64,000 nucleotides of DNA from JAVKFY01 sp040223615 (GCA_040223615.1 JAVKFY010000046.1:62001-126000); one strand, 5' to 3'. Shown: positions 51,997 to 61,331, counted from the stretch's first letter. Program-made: numbers and translations. The notes: generated from the sequence alone by a model not told the origin.

Positions 51997-53385
51997 TCAG
52001 GCCGCCCGCGCCGCCGGCGCCGCCTGCCCGGCGGCCAGACCGGCAACCTTGCCGATCACCAGCAGGGCCGGCGGATGCACGTGGTTGTCGCGTACCAGAT
52101 CGCCCAGGCGCGCCAGCGTGCCGAAGAAGCTGCGCTGTTCGGGCAGCGTGCCGTTCTCTACCACCGCGACCGGCACCGCCCCGTCCATGCCATGCTCGGT
52201 GAGCCGCGCGGCAATCTCCGCCGCCGTCGCCACGCCCATGTAGACCACCAGCGTGTGATCGGACTTGGCCAGCGCGGCCCAGTCGAGCGCCAGCCCGCCG
52301 GCCTTGCGCTCCCCGGAGACGAAGGTCACGGCGGACGCATGGTCGCGATGCGTAAGCGGAAAGCCGGCGAACGCGGCGCAGCCGGTGGCGGCGGTGATAC
52401 CGGGCACCAGCTCCACCGACACGCCGCGCTCGACCAGGCTGGCGACTTCCTCGCCGCCGCGCCCGAATACGAAAGGATCGCCGCCCTTCAGCCGGACCAC
52501 CCGCTTGCCCTCGCCGGCCAGCCGCAGCAGCAACGCGTTGATGGCTTCCTGGGTGTAGCTCTGCCCGCGCTTCTTGCCGACGTCGACACGCTCGGCATCG
52601 CGCCGCGCGTAATCCAGCACAGCCGGCCCGACCAGGCGGTCGTGCACCACCACGTCGGCGCGTTGCAGCAGCCGCAGCGCCTTCAGGGTCAGCAACTCGG
52701 GATCGCCCGGCCCGGCGCCGACCAGCGCCACGTGGCCGCCGGCCACCGGCGCCGCCAGCGCGTCCTCGGCCAGCCGGCGCGCGGTCTGTTCGTCACCGGC
52801 CAGGAAACGGTCGGCGATCGGCCCATCGAAGAAGCCGGCCCAGTAGCGCCTGCGCTCGATCGGGTCGGCGATCGCCTGCTCGACCGCCGGGCGAAGCTCG
52901 CGGGCGAAGCCGGCCAGCCCATCCAGCGCCGGCGACAGCCGCGCCTCCAGGTCGCTGCGCAGCCGCTGCGCCAGGGTCGGTGCCGCGCCGCTGGTCGAGA
53001 CGGCGGCGATGACCTGACCGCGGTCGACGATCGCCGGCACGGTGAAGTCCGACAGGTCCGGCCGGTCGACCACGTTTACCGGCACCCCTTGCGCGCGCGC
53101 CGCCTCGGCCACCGCGCGGTCCTTGTCGTCGCTGGCGCTGGCGGCAACGGCCAGGATCGCGCTGTCCAGGTCGGACGGCGTGAAGTCGCGGCGCAGCAGG
53201 ATCAGCGCGCCCTCGTAGGCCCAGTCGTAGAATGCCGGTACCGGCCGCTCGGCCAGCACCGTCAGCCGCGCGCCGGCGGACAGCAGCAGGCGCGCCTTGG
53301 CCGCGGCGGCGGCTGTACCGCCGACCAGCACCACCGGCCGGTTCTCAAGCGTGAGGAATAGTGGGAACGACTTCATCTCGGCCAA
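51997..53385 (-). CDS. cysG: Siroheme synthase, trifunctional
   Basis: A 462-residue fusion. The N-terminal precorrin-2 dehydrogenase/ferrochelatase ('PVVLVGGTAAAAAKARLLL', 'VVDRPDLSDFTVPAIVDRG') is followed by the uroporphyrinogen-III C-methyltransferase ('VALVGAGPGDPELLTLKAL', 'RLKGGDPFVFGRGGEE'). Makes siroheme for the sulfite reductase two genes on. TTG at 53385 or ATG at 53376 may start it; ggagg (about 53386-53390) lies too close to the TTG, which favours ATG. Preceded by a long structured leader. Confidence 0.95.
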   Translation of the reverse strand: MAEMKSFPLFLTLENRPVVLVGGTAAAAAKARLLLSAGARLTVLAERPVPAFYDWAYEGALILLRRDFTPSDLDSAILAVAASASDDKDRAVAEAARAQGVPVNVVDRPDLSDFTVPAIVDRGQVIAAVSTSGAAPTLAQRLRSDLEARLSPALDGLAGFARELRPAVEQAIADPIERRRYWAGFFDGPIADRFLAGDEQTARRLAEDALAAPVAGGHVALVGAGPGDPELLTLKALRLLQRADVVVHDRLVGPAVLDYARRDAERVDVGKKRGQSYTQEAINALLLRLAGEGKRVVRLKGGDPFVFGRGGEEVASLVERGVSVELVPGITAATGCAAFAGFPLTHRDHASAVTFVSGERKAGGLALDWAALAKSDHTLVVYMGVATAAEIAARLTEHGMDGAVPVAVVENGTLPEQRSFFGTLARLGDLVRDNHVHPPALLVIGKVAGLAAGQAAPAARAA

Positions 53386-53476
53386 CCTCCGTTACCGAAG
53401 GAACCGGGTTTGCCGTGCCGGGTGACCTGTCTCGGGGCCAGACCGCCGCGACGCGCCCTTTGGTTCCGTTACGGGC

Positions 53477-53547
53477 CCACGGGAGCCATCCCCGTGGCGC
53501 TTTAGCGGGTGATATCGCGGCCGCAAGCTGCCCAATCAAATTCCGCG
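53477..53547 (-). promoter_or_regulatory. Structured leader RNA of the cysG operon, SAM-II-like core
   Basis: On the minus strand a 5-bp stem CGCGG (53543-53547) / CCGCG (53516-53520) encloses a 22-base loop containing ATTTGA and GCTTGC, and GCTAAA (53501-53506) follows at the spacing seen in SAM-II pseudoknots. A second stem ccacggg/cccgtgg (53477-53483/53491-53497) comes next. The segment between stem and GCTAAA (ATATCACCC) differs from the usual TTAAAC. It could be a divergent SAM-II riboswitch or the sulfur-linked sul1 motif reported in alphaproteobacteria. It likely tunes siroheme and sulfur assimilation genes. Confidence 0.5.
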
Positions 53548-53598
53548 GGCCCTGTACCGGGGGGACCGCCCCGGCCGGGTTGTGGCCCGGCACCGCCT

Positions 53599-53628
53599 AT
53601 AAAAATGCACGCAAACATGGATTGTCAA
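53599..53628 (-). promoter_or_regulatory. Candidate promoter of the cysG operon
   Basis: Minus strand TTGACA (53623-53628), 18-base spacer, TTTTAT (53599-53604). It lies in an AT-rich patch (about 53600-53695) unlike its surroundings. It would give a leader of about 215 bases holding the SAM-II-like structure. Confidence 0.55.
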
Positions 53629-53742
53629 TCACAACACGAAAATCAATTGGTCAAATTATTTTCATACGTTCTATTACTGTAAAATACGGGCATGGGTCGC
53701 CGCGGACCGAAGTCGTCTTGCCGGCGGCGAAGGTCGGGCTCG

Positions 53743-54162
53743 TTACGCGGTGGTTGTCGTCGACGCCAGCGCGTCGGCGTCGGCAAGCGGCAGGTGCTTG
53801 TTCAGCACCTCCTGCAATGCCTTGATCCGCACCGGCTTGGTCAGCAACGCGGCGACCTCAAGGCCGGCGACGCGGCCGAGAGCGCCCGCCATCTCGGCGT
53901 ATTTCGGATTATAGCCGGTCATCAGGATCAGGATCGGGCGCAGTGGCTGGCCGCGCAGCCATTGCAGGAACTCCACGCCGTCCTCGCCGGGCATCACGAT
54001 GTCGAGCACGATCAGGTCGGGCGCGATGTCGGCCAGCCGCCGCTTCGCCTCGGCGCTGGCATGGCAGACCTCGACGTCGTAGCCGAGCCGCCGGCCGGCC
54101 TCGCCGACGAAGCCCGCGAAATCGACCTCGTCGTCGATCACCAGAATTTTCTTGCCGCTCAT
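53743..54162 (-). CDS. Single-domain response regulator (receiver only)
   Basis: A 139-residue CheY-like receiver: 'ILVIDDEVDF' acidic pair, phospho-Asp in 'LIVLDIVMPGEDG', 'ILMTGY' (Thr), Lys in 'LLTKPVRIKAL'. It has no output domain. Its ATG is one base after the kinase stop, so it is the cognate receiver of the upstream PAS kinase, acting by protein contact or as a phosphate sink. Confidence 0.92.
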   Translation of the reverse strand: MSGKKILVIDDEVDFAGFVGEAGRRLGYDVEVCHASAEAKRRLADIAPDLIVLDIVMPGEDGVEFLQWLRGQPLRPILILMTGYNPKYAEMAGALGRVAGLEVAALLTKPVRIKALQEVLNKHLPLADADALASTTTTA

Positions 54163-54163
54163 G

Positions 54164-56998
54164 TCATCCCGCTTTCGCCATGGCCGGCACCGCCCGGGGC
54201 AGCACCAACGTCACCTTCGTTCCTTGTCCGACCCGGCTGTCGATCCGCAGGTCGCCGCCGGACTGCTTGGCGAAGCCGACGGTCATCGACAGGCCAAGCC
54301 CGGTGCCGCGCCCCACCGGCTTGGTGGTGAAGAACGGCTCGCAGCAGCGTTCCAGCACATCGCGCGGCATGCCCTCGCCCTGGTCGGTCACCGTCACCGC
54401 GACATAGTCGCCAGGCTGAAGCTCGACCCGGCCGAGCTTGGCAAGGTCGGCGGCGGACAGGTTGTGCGCCGCGATGACGATCGGGCTGCCCTCGGGCGAA
54501 GCATCGCGCGCGTTGATCGCCATGTTCACGATGGCGGCTTCGAGTTGCGCCGCGTCGGCCCGCACCGTCCACAGATTGGCCGCCATGTCGATCCGCAGCG
54601 GATGCCCGCGGCCGAGCGACCGCTCCAACAGGACGGACGTTTCCTTGACCAGCGACTCCAGGCTCAACGCCCGGGAATTGAGCGACTGGCGGCGCGAGAA
54701 GGCCAGCAACCGGTGGGTCAGCGAGCTGCCACGTTCGGCCGCGCCGATCGCCTTCTCGATCCGTTCCGCGGGCGCGCCGACGCCCCCGAGGTCGACCAGC
54801 ACCAGTTCCAGGTTGCCGATGATGATGCCCAGGATGTTGTTGAAATCGTGCGCGATGCCGCCCGTGAGCTGGCCGACGCTCTCCAGCTTCTGCGCCTGGA
54901 CCAGTTGCTCCTGCATTTCGCGCGCCTCGGTGACGTCCGAACCGACGCCGCGATAGCCGAGGAAGGCGCCGTCCTCGTCGAATACCGGCACGCCGCTGGT
55001 GCGCAGCCAGTTGGGTTCGATCCCTTCGCCGACCCGGCGGTAAACGAAGTCGCGGAACGGCTCGCGCGCTTCCAGCGTCGCCAGGTGGTCGTCCCATACC
55101 GACGAATCGTAGGACTCGCCAAGAAGCTCGCGCCGGGTCTTGCCGTAGTGCCATTCCGGCGGCAGCCCGACGATGCGCTCCACGTTCGCCGACATGTAGG
55201 TGAAGCGCAGGTCCGCGTCGGTCTCCCACAACCAGTCGCCCGACGACGCGGCGAAGTCGCGGAACCGCTGCTCGCTCTCCTTGAGCCGCCGCTCGGCCTC
55301 CTTGCGATCCGCGATGTCGAGCAGGCCGGTGATGCGCGCCGTCTGACCCTGGTAGAACACGTCGGCGGCGCTGACCGCGACCCAGACCGTGCTGCCGTCG
55401 GCGCGGCGGACCCGCGCCTCATGCTCGATATAGGCGGTGTCGGCGTCGGGCTCGTCGTAGTAGGCCGCCACCGACTGGCCCATCAGCAGATCGTCTTCGA
55501 CACCGAGCAGCCGGTGCGCACGGCGGTTGGCGAACATGAACCGCCCATGCGCCGTCACCCAAAGCGGGATCGGCGCCGACTCGAGCAGCATCAGCAGGTT
55601 GCGTTCGCTCTGCTCGGCCCGCTGGCGGGCCTGCACCAAATCGGTGATGTCGGTGCGTAGCGCGACGATGCCGCCGCTGGCGGTGCGCTTCTCGGTCAGC
55701 CGGATAATGCGGCCGTCGGCGAAATGCTGGATCTCGGGCTGGCCCGGGTCACGGTGCTTGCGTAGCTGCTCTGCGATCGCCGCCTCCTCGCGCCCGACGG
55801 CATTGTCGAGTTGGCCGCGCTGAATCTGGGTGCTGACGATCTCCACATACGGAACGCCAGGTCGCATGATGTCGTCGAGCGACGGGAACAACGCGCGATG
55901 CTTGGCGTTGTAGGCGACCACGCGGTCGGTCTCGTCATAGACGATCAGGCCGTCGTCGAGCGCCTCGATGGCATCGCGCAGCGTCGCTTCGGCATCGGCG
56001 ACGCGCCGGCGCGCGGCAACGATATCGCTGACGTCGGCGAAGGTGCCGCGGTAGCCGAGGAAGTTGCCCTCCGCGTCGCGCAGCGGCAATGCGTTGACCG
56101 CGACTTCCAGGCGGGTGCCGCCGGCGTCGTGAAACACGCAGTGCCGGTTCTGCAGCCGATCGCCGGCGGCGATGGCGGCGCGCAGGTCATCCGCCTCGCC
56201 CGGATCGATCGGCCGCAGCTCGCGCAGGTTCAGGCCGGAGAAGCGGCCATTGTCGCGGGCACCGCCGCCGTCCTGGATGCCGGTCACTTCGGTCAGCCGG
56301 TGCTGCCTGTCGCTTTCCCAGAACCAGTCCGAGGCGGCGGCGGCGAAGTCGCGAAACCGGTGTTGCGTGAGCTGCCGGCGCTGGGTCTCCTGCGCCTGGC
56401 CTTTCAATGCCGTCACCGCGGCCCAGAATACCGACCGCGACGCGAAGTTGGTGACGAAGAAGAACAGCACCAGCATGACGCCCAGCGCGCCGAAGGTGGC
56501 ATCCGCCTGGAGCAGCACGAAGAACAGCACCACGCCGGCGATCGGGGCCGAGAAGGCGATCGCCGCCGACGGCACCGACGACAGCATCACCGCGCCGCCG
56601 GCGACCATGCCGGAGAGCACGATATACAGAAACAGCTCGGTTTGCGGCTCGACGTAAAAGGCGAAGAACGGCGCCGCGACCGCCCAGGTGAGGCCCGCGA
56701 GCCCGGCCTGGACGGTGGCGCGGCGGATCGAACGCAAGCTGCCCGAGAGCCGGAATTCGGGCGACCGGCTGCGCCACCAGGTGCGCAGCGGATACAGCGC
56801 GCCCAGCGCGACCACGCCGGTCCAGCCCCAGATGATCGCCACCGGAACCTGGCCGCCGACGATGACGCCCAGCAGCAGCGCGTTGACGATGTTGACGATC
56901 GCCAGGAACGGCGCCTGGCGGATCAGGATCGCGAGCTGTTCGCGCCGGATCGCGCGATCCCACTCTTCCTCCACGTCAACGCCAACGTCGAAAGCCAT
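54164..56998 (-). CDS. Membrane PAS-domain sensor histidine kinase
   Basis: 944 residues from ATG 56998. Five or six N-terminal transmembrane helices (about 25-195), then several PAS/PAC modules (about 230-690, seen by repeated 'FRDFAA(A/S)S(D/G)W' starts and 'YRGTFADVSD', 'YRGVGSDVTE' ends). A HisKA follows with 'GQLTGGIAHDFNNILGIIIG' and HATPase 'GTGLGLSMTVGFAKQSGG'. The lack of a fused receiver is made good by the receiver gene next door. Signal unknown; PAS domains could bind a redox or small-molecule ligand. Confidence 0.92.
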   Translation of the reverse strand: MAFDVGVDVEEEWDRAIRREQLAILIRQAPFLAIVNIVNALLLGVIVGGQVPVAIIWGWTGVVALGALYPLRTWWRSRSPEFRLSGSLRSIRRATVQAGLAGLTWAVAAPFFAFYVEPQTELFLYIVLSGMVAGGAVMLSSVPSAAIAFSAPIAGVVLFFVLLQADATFGALGVMLVLFFFVTNFASRSVFWAAVTALKGQAQETQRRQLTQHRFRDFAAAASDWFWESDRQHRLTEVTGIQDGGGARDNGRFSGLNLRELRPIDPGEADDLRAAIAAGDRLQNRHCVFHDAGGTRLEVAVNALPLRDAEGNFLGYRGTFADVSDIVAARRRVADAEATLRDAIEALDDGLIVYDETDRVVAYNAKHRALFPSLDDIMRPGVPYVEIVSTQIQRGQLDNAVGREEAAIAEQLRKHRDPGQPEIQHFADGRIIRLTEKRTASGGIVALRTDITDLVQARQRAEQSERNLLMLLESAPIPLWVTAHGRFMFANRRAHRLLGVEDDLLMGQSVAAYYDEPDADTAYIEHEARVRRADGSTVWVAVSAADVFYQGQTARITGLLDIADRKEAERRLKESEQRFRDFAASSGDWLWETDADLRFTYMSANVERIVGLPPEWHYGKTRRELLGESYDSSVWDDHLATLEAREPFRDFVYRRVGEGIEPNWLRTSGVPVFDEDGAFLGYRGVGSDVTEAREMQEQLVQAQKLESVGQLTGGIAHDFNNILGIIIGNLELVLVDLGGVGAPAERIEKAIGAAERGSSLTHRLLAFSRRQSLNSRALSLESLVKETSVLLERSLGRGHPLRIDMAANLWTVRADAAQLEAAIVNMAINARDASPEGSPIVIAAHNLSAADLAKLGRVELQPGDYVAVTVTDQGEGMPRDVLERCCEPFFTTKPVGRGTGLGLSMTVGFAKQSGGDLRIDSRVGQGTKVTLVLPRAVPAMAKAG

Positions 56999-57122
56999 TG
57001 AAGGCGCACCACAACCTGCCGCCGCCGCGACGGAATCGCGACCCCACACCATCGCCAACTATGGAAAGCGATTCGTTAGCGAATTGTTAACCGTCGCCGC
57101 CACAGCCGAGGCCTCGAAGAGA

Positions 57123-57965
57123 CTATGCCGGGCTCAAGGGCGCGCCGGCGATGGTCACGCGGTGCATTTCGCGCCGCTGGCCGTCGTAGTCGTTGATCGC
57201 GTAGTGCAGCACCGCGCGATTGTCCCACAGCGCCAGCGTCCCCTTGGCCCATTGCAGCCGGCAGGTATTCTCCAGCCGCCGTGCCTGGGCACAGAGATAG
57301 TCCAGCAGCGGCTGGCTTTCCGCCTCGGTCATGTCCTGGAAGCGGATCGCGTAGACGCCATTGACGAACAGGGCCGGCCGGTTGCTGCCGGCGATCGCCA
57401 CCACCGCCGGATGCGCGACCTCCGCGTCGCCATCTTCACTGACCGCGACGCCGATGGAATTGAGCTGGTCGCTGGCGAACCGGCCCTGGGTGCCATAGCT
57501 GCGCTTGCCGGAGTGGACCACGGCGGTCGCGCGCAGGAACCGCTTCATGCCGTCCGACAGCCCCTCGAAGGCCCGCGTCATCGAGGCGAAGGCGGTATCG
57601 CCGCCATACGGCGGCACCTCGCGCGCGTACAGGCAGGAGGCCAGCGGCGGCACCGGCAGGAAGCTGAAGTCGGAATGCCAGGTGCCACCGAACACTTCGC
57701 CGGTGCGCTCGCCGGCCTCCTTCACCACCGGAATGATCTCCGGATGGTCGGCCAGTGTCTGTACGAACGGCACCGGCAGCAGGTCGCCGAGCCGCCGGCA
57801 GAATGCCTTGTGCTGGTCCGGCGTCAGGTCCTGCTCGCGGATCGCCAGCACGCCGTGCGCCGCCAGCGCGGCCCGCACCGCCGCGATGCCGTCATCGTCC
57901 AGCGCGGTCACGTCGACACCGGTGACCTCGGCGCCGAGCGCCCCGGAAATTGGCTGGCACTGCAT
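57123..57965 (-). CDS. TauD/TfdA-family Fe(II)/2-oxoglutarate dioxygenase
   Basis: 280 residues from ATG 57965. Iron ligands fit 'GGTWHSDFSF' (HxD) and His of 'NRAVLHYAIND'; the 2-oxoglutarate Arg lies in 'RREMHRVTI'. 'QPISGALGAEVTGVDVT' is the classic TauD start. It lies head-to-head with the small barrel protein (about 90 bases apart), so they may share a control region. Taurine or a related sulfonate is possible but not shown. Confidence 0.92.
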   Translation of the reverse strand: MQCQPISGALGAEVTGVDVTALDDDGIAAVRAALAAHGVLAIREQDLTPDQHKAFCRRLGDLLPVPFVQTLADHPEIIPVVKEAGERTGEVFGGTWHSDFSFLPVPPLASCLYAREVPPYGGDTAFASMTRAFEGLSDGMKRFLRATAVVHSGKRSYGTQGRFASDQLNSIGVAVSEDGDAEVAHPAVVAIAGSNRPALFVNGVYAIRFQDMTEAESQPLLDYLCAQARRLENTCRLQWAKGTLALWDNRAVLHYAINDYDGQRREMHRVTIAGAPLSPA

Positions 57966-58054
57966 GGCCGATATGTCCTCCCGTTGCGCCGCGATGGTAT
58001 CGCGCGCGGGGCCGTTCCGCCTAGGATGCGGTGCCAGAAGAATGGAGTGCAACG

Positions 58055-58405
58055 ATGCCGATCAAGACCCGCTACCTGTTCATTGCGTCCATGGATGTCG
58101 ACCCGGAAAAGGAAGAGCTGTTCAACGAGGTGTACGACACCGAGCACGTGCCGAGCCTGCTGAAGGTGCCTGGCGTGGTCGCGGTGAGCCGGCTAAAGAC
58201 CGAGCCGGCGGCGGTCAATATCGGCGGCGAGCAGCGTCCGCTGACCGGCGAGGGCTGGCCGGCCTACGACGCCTACTACGAGATCGAGAGTCCCGACGTG
58301 CTGTTGACCCAGGCCTGGTCCGACGCGGTCGAGGACGGCCGCTGGCCCGAGCAGGTCCGCCCGCACACCAAGAACCGCCGCCACGTGCTGCGCCGCGTGC
58401 TCTAG
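58055..58405 (+). CDS. Small dimeric alpha-beta barrel protein, unknown
   Basis: A 116-residue protein from ATG 58055 (aatggag upstream). 'RYLFIASMDVDPEKEELFN' and 'YDTEHVPSLLKVPGVVAVSR' fit an EthD/DUF4286-like ferredoxin-fold dimer, often linked to small-molecule degradation. Divergent from TauD. Function unknown. Confidence 0.8.
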   Translation: MPIKTRYLFIASMDVDPEKEELFNEVYDTEHVPSLLKVPGVVAVSRLKTEPAAVNIGGEQRPLTGEGWPAYDAYYEIESPDVLLTQAWSDAVEDGRWPEQVRPHTKNRRHVLRRVL

Positions 58406-58429
58406 CGCGCCGGCCGGCCCGGGTTAGTC

Positions 58430-58582
58430 ATGCCAGACGACCAGCCGCTGCAGCAGGTGCCGTGCACATCGTGTAAAGCCGACCTGATGGACCAGGCCGG
58501 ATTCGCGGCGCTGCGCCGGCGGGCCAGCGAGGGCGGCATCATCGGCCGCCTCATCGGCGGGTTTCTGGAGCGCACGCGCTAG
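58430..58582 (+). CDS. 50-residue CxxC protein before benE
   Basis: ATG 58430, stop TAG 58580-58582. The sequence carries one 'PCTSC' pair near residues 11-15 and a helical, Gly/Arg-rich C-terminus ('GGIIGRLIGGFLERTR'). The transporter gene starts 2 bases after its stop, and codon use matches the neighbours. One CxxC could bind half a zinc site in a dimer. Family not recognised. Confidence 0.55.
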   Translation: MPDDQPLQQVPCTSCKADLMDQAGFAALRRRASEGGIIGRLIGGFLERTR

Positions 58583-58584
58583 GC

Positions 58585-59817
58585 ATGACAGTGACCGCCC
58601 CCGCCGGCCGCGGCTGGCCCAGCCCGCCGCGCATCCTGCGCGACCTGTCGGCGGAGAATGCGGTCAACGCCGCGGTGGGCTTTCTGTTCGCCTCGACCGG
58701 GCCGGTGGCGATCATCCTCAAGGTCGGCGTCGAGGGCGGCCTGTCGGAGGCCGAGATCGCCAGTTGGCTGTTCGGCTCGTTCTTCCTGAACGGCCTGATC
58801 ACCATTCCGTTCTGCCTGCATTACCGCCAGCCGCTGGTATTCTTCTGGTCGATTCCGGGCGCGGTGCTGGTCGGCCCGGCGCTGGACCACATGTCCTTCG
58901 CTGCCGTGCTCGGCGCTTACTACGCCACCGGCGTGCTGATGCTGGTGCTCGGTGTCTCCGGCCTGGTGCGCAAGGTGATGGCGTTGATCCCGATGCCGAT
59001 CGTGATGGGCATGGTCGCCGGCGTGTTCCTGCGCTTCGGCCTGGGCCTGGTGCTAGCGGTCGACCAACAGGTGGCGGTCGCGCTGCCGATGGTCGCCGTG
59101 TTCCTCGCCGTGAGCGCCTTTCCGGCCCTGTCGCGCAAGCTGCCGCCGATGCTGGCGACCCTGGCGGTCGGCGCCGTCGTCGCGGTCGCGCTCGGCGAGT
59201 TCGGCGCCATCGGCGACCGGCCGCTGGACCCGATCGTGCGCCCGCTGCTGCTCACGCCCAGCTTCACCTGGGAAGCCATGGTCGAACTGGTGGTGCCGCT
59301 GGCGATCACCGTGCTGGTGGTGCAGAACGGCCAGGGCACGGCGGTACTGCTGGCTGGTGGACACCGGCCGCCGGTGAGCGCCAACGCGGCGGCCTGCGGC
59401 GTCGGCTCGATCCTGTCGGCCGCCGTCGGCGGCGTGTCGACCTGCCTGACCGGTCCGGTGAACGCGATCCTCACCCAGGGGCGAAACCGCGAGACGCAAT
59501 ATGCCGGCGGCGTGCTGGTGGCGCTGTTCGGCATGGCCTTCGGCGCCTGCGCCCCGGTCTTCACCCGCCTGCTGCTGGCCGCGCCCGGCGCCTTCATCGC
59601 CACCATCGCCGGCCTGGCCATGCTGCGGCCGCTGCAACTCGCCTTCCAGGGGGCGTTCCAGCGCCATTGCACGCTGGGCGCGCTGGTCACCTTCCTGGTC
59701 ACCGTCTCCGACATCACGGTGGCGAATATCGGCGCCGCCTTCTGGGGCCTGCTGGCCGGCCTGGCTGTCTCCTGGGTGCTGGAGCGCGACGACATGGCCG
59801 CCGCGCGGCAGGCCTGA
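58585..59817 (+). CDS. benE: BenE-type benzoate/H+ symporter family protein
   Basis: A 410-residue inner-membrane carrier with about 12 helices. 'AAVGFLFASTGPVAIILKVG', 'FFWSIPGAVLVGPALDH', 'IPMPIVMGMVAGVFLRFGLG' and 'NGQGTAVLLAGGHRPPVSAN' match BenE. It imports benzoate or similar aromatic acids. No benzoate dioxygenase is near, so the true substrate may differ. Coupled to the small CxxC protein. Confidence 0.9.
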   Translation: MTVTAPAGRGWPSPPRILRDLSAENAVNAAVGFLFASTGPVAIILKVGVEGGLSEAEIASWLFGSFFLNGLITIPFCLHYRQPLVFFWSIPGAVLVGPALDHMSFAAVLGAYYATGVLMLVLGVSGLVRKVMALIPMPIVMGMVAGVFLRFGLGLVLAVDQQVAVALPMVAVFLAVSAFPALSRKLPPMLATLAVGAVVAVALGEFGAIGDRPLDPIVRPLLLTPSFTWEAMVELVVPLAITVLVVQNGQGTAVLLAGGHRPPVSANAAACGVGSILSAAVGGVSTCLTGPVNAILTQGRNRETQYAGGVLVALFGMAFGACAPVFTRLLLAAPGAFIATIAGLAMLRPLQLAFQGAFQRHCTLGALVTFLVTVSDITVANIGAAFWGLLAGLAVSWVLERDDMAAARQA

Positions 59818-59819
59818 GG

Positions 59820-61331
59820 CTACTCCGCCGGCGCGGCGGCCGGCTCGGGCCGCGGCACCGAGAACAGCATCGCGAATGGCGCCGTCGCGGCCGCCATCAA
59901 TGTCAGCAGGTGGAAGGCATTGATGTAGCCGATCATCGCGGCCTGGCGGCGCACCTCCGAGGCCAGCTTCAGATGCAGCGCGGTCGAGCCCGGCGCGCCG
60001 ACCTGTGCCGCCCAATCCACCATCGCGGTGGGATAGAAGATCGACACGAAGCTGCCCAGCGCGCTGCTGGCCGTGGCCTGGCTGTACACGAACACCAGCA
60101 GCGTCAGCGAGATGAAGATCGAGCTGCCCAGCATGCGCAGCAGCGAGAACAACGCGTTGCCCTGGGTCAGCAGGCTCGGCTGCAACGTCGAGAATGTCAG
60201 CACCGCCATCGGCGTGTAGGCCAGCCCGAAGCCGAACCCGTGAATCAGGTTGGTGGCCAGCACGTCGTAGGTGGTGAGGTTGATGTCCAGCGCCCCCATC
60301 CATAGCGCCGCCGCGGCCTGGATCGCCAGCCCGGCGGCCAGCGTCATGCGCGGACTGGCACGGGTACACTGCACCACCACGAAAAAGGACAGGAAGTTGC
60401 CGACGCCCCGGGTGGCGATCAGGTAACCGACGATGGCGTCGGGATAGCCGCGCAGGTCCTGCAGCATCGGTGGGAACAGCACCATCGGCGTGTACTGCAG
60501 CATGCCCATGATGGTGGCGAAGCCGATGCCGAGCACGAAGTTGCGGTCGGTAAACAGCGCCGGCGAGAATAGCGGCGACTTCGAGGTCAGCGAATGGGTG
60601 ACGAACAGGTACAGGCAGGTCGCCGCCAGCACCGCCTCGATCACGATCTCCACCGAGTCGAACCAGTCGTTGCGCTGCCCGCGATCGAACATCAGCTGCG
60701 CCGCGGCGATCGCGATGGCGATGAACAGATAGCCCAGCCCGTCGAAGCGCCGCGCCGTGCCCTTCTCCTGGTCGCGCAGCGCCACCGCCACCATCAGCGC
60801 GCTGGCCGCGCCCAGCGGCAGGATCAGGAAGAACGCCCAGCGCCAGTTCAGCCACTCCGCCACCAGCCCGCCGAAGGTTGGCCCCAGGATCGGCCCCATC
60901 ACCCCGCCGATGCCCCACATCATCAGGATCATCGCGTGCTGGTCGCGCCGGAAGCTGGCCAGCAGCATGGCCTGGCCCATCGGAAAGATCGGCGCCCCCA
61001 TGCCGCCCTGGATCACCCGGAACAGCAGCAGCATCTCCAGCGAGGTCGCCGCCCCGCACAGCACCGACGCGCCGGTGAACCCGATCACCGAGCACAGCAT
61101 CAGCGTGCGCCACCCGAGCTTCGCCGCCAGCCAGCCGGTCAGCGGCGTCACCACCGCCGTGGTCACCAGGTTGAAGGTCAGGATCCACGATACCTGGTCC
61201 TGAGTCGCCGACAGCGCGCCCTTGAGCTGCGGCAGGATCACGCCGACCGAGGTGATGGTGACGCCGAACAGCACGGTGCAGAACTGCACCGTGAACAGGA
61301 TCAGCCACTGCCGGCCGGTGAAGCTCAGCAT
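59820..61331 (-). CDS. DHA2-family MFS exporter (EmrB/QacA type)
   Basis: 503 residues with about 14 transmembrane helices. Motif A is 'GWLAAKLGWRTLMLCSVIGF'; motif C-like 'GIGGVMGPILGPTFGGLVAEW' marks an antiporter that extrudes drugs. EmrB usually has an EmrA membrane-fusion partner; none is here. The gene converges with benE with a 2-base gap. Confidence 0.92.
   Translation of the reverse strand: MLSFTGRQWLILFTVQFCTVLFGVTITSVGVILPQLKGALSATQDQVSWILTFNLVTTAVVTPLTGWLAAKLGWRTLMLCSVIGFTGASVLCGAATSLEMLLLFRVIQGGMGAPIFPMGQAMLLASFRRDQHAMILMMWGIGGVMGPILGPTFGGLVAEWLNWRWAFFLILPLGAASALMVAVALRDQEKGTARRFDGLGYLFIAIAIAAAQLMFDRGQRNDWFDSVEIVIEAVLAATCLYLFVTHSLTSKSPLFSPALFTDRNFVLGIGFATIMGMLQYTPMVLFPPMLQDLRGYPDAIVGYLIATRGVGNFLSFFVVVQCTRASPRMTLAAGLAIQAAAALWMGALDINLTTYDVLATNLIHGFGFGLAYTPMAVLTFSTLQPSLLTQGNALFSLLRMLGSSIFISLTLLVFVYSQATASSALGSFVSIFYPTAMVDWAAQVGAPGSTALHLKLASEVRRQAAMIGYINAFHLLTLMAAATAPFAMLFSVPRPEPAAAPAE

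Noticed and set aside
53386..53600. Cobalamin riboswitch before cysG
   Set aside because: No B12-box-like segment (GCCACTG type) or the expected multi-stem junction was seen; the SAM-II-like core fits better.
59053..61308. 751-codon minus-strand frame
   Set aside because: Alternative frame of the DHA2 exporter and antisense of benE. The exporter frame has the real transmembrane and motif content.
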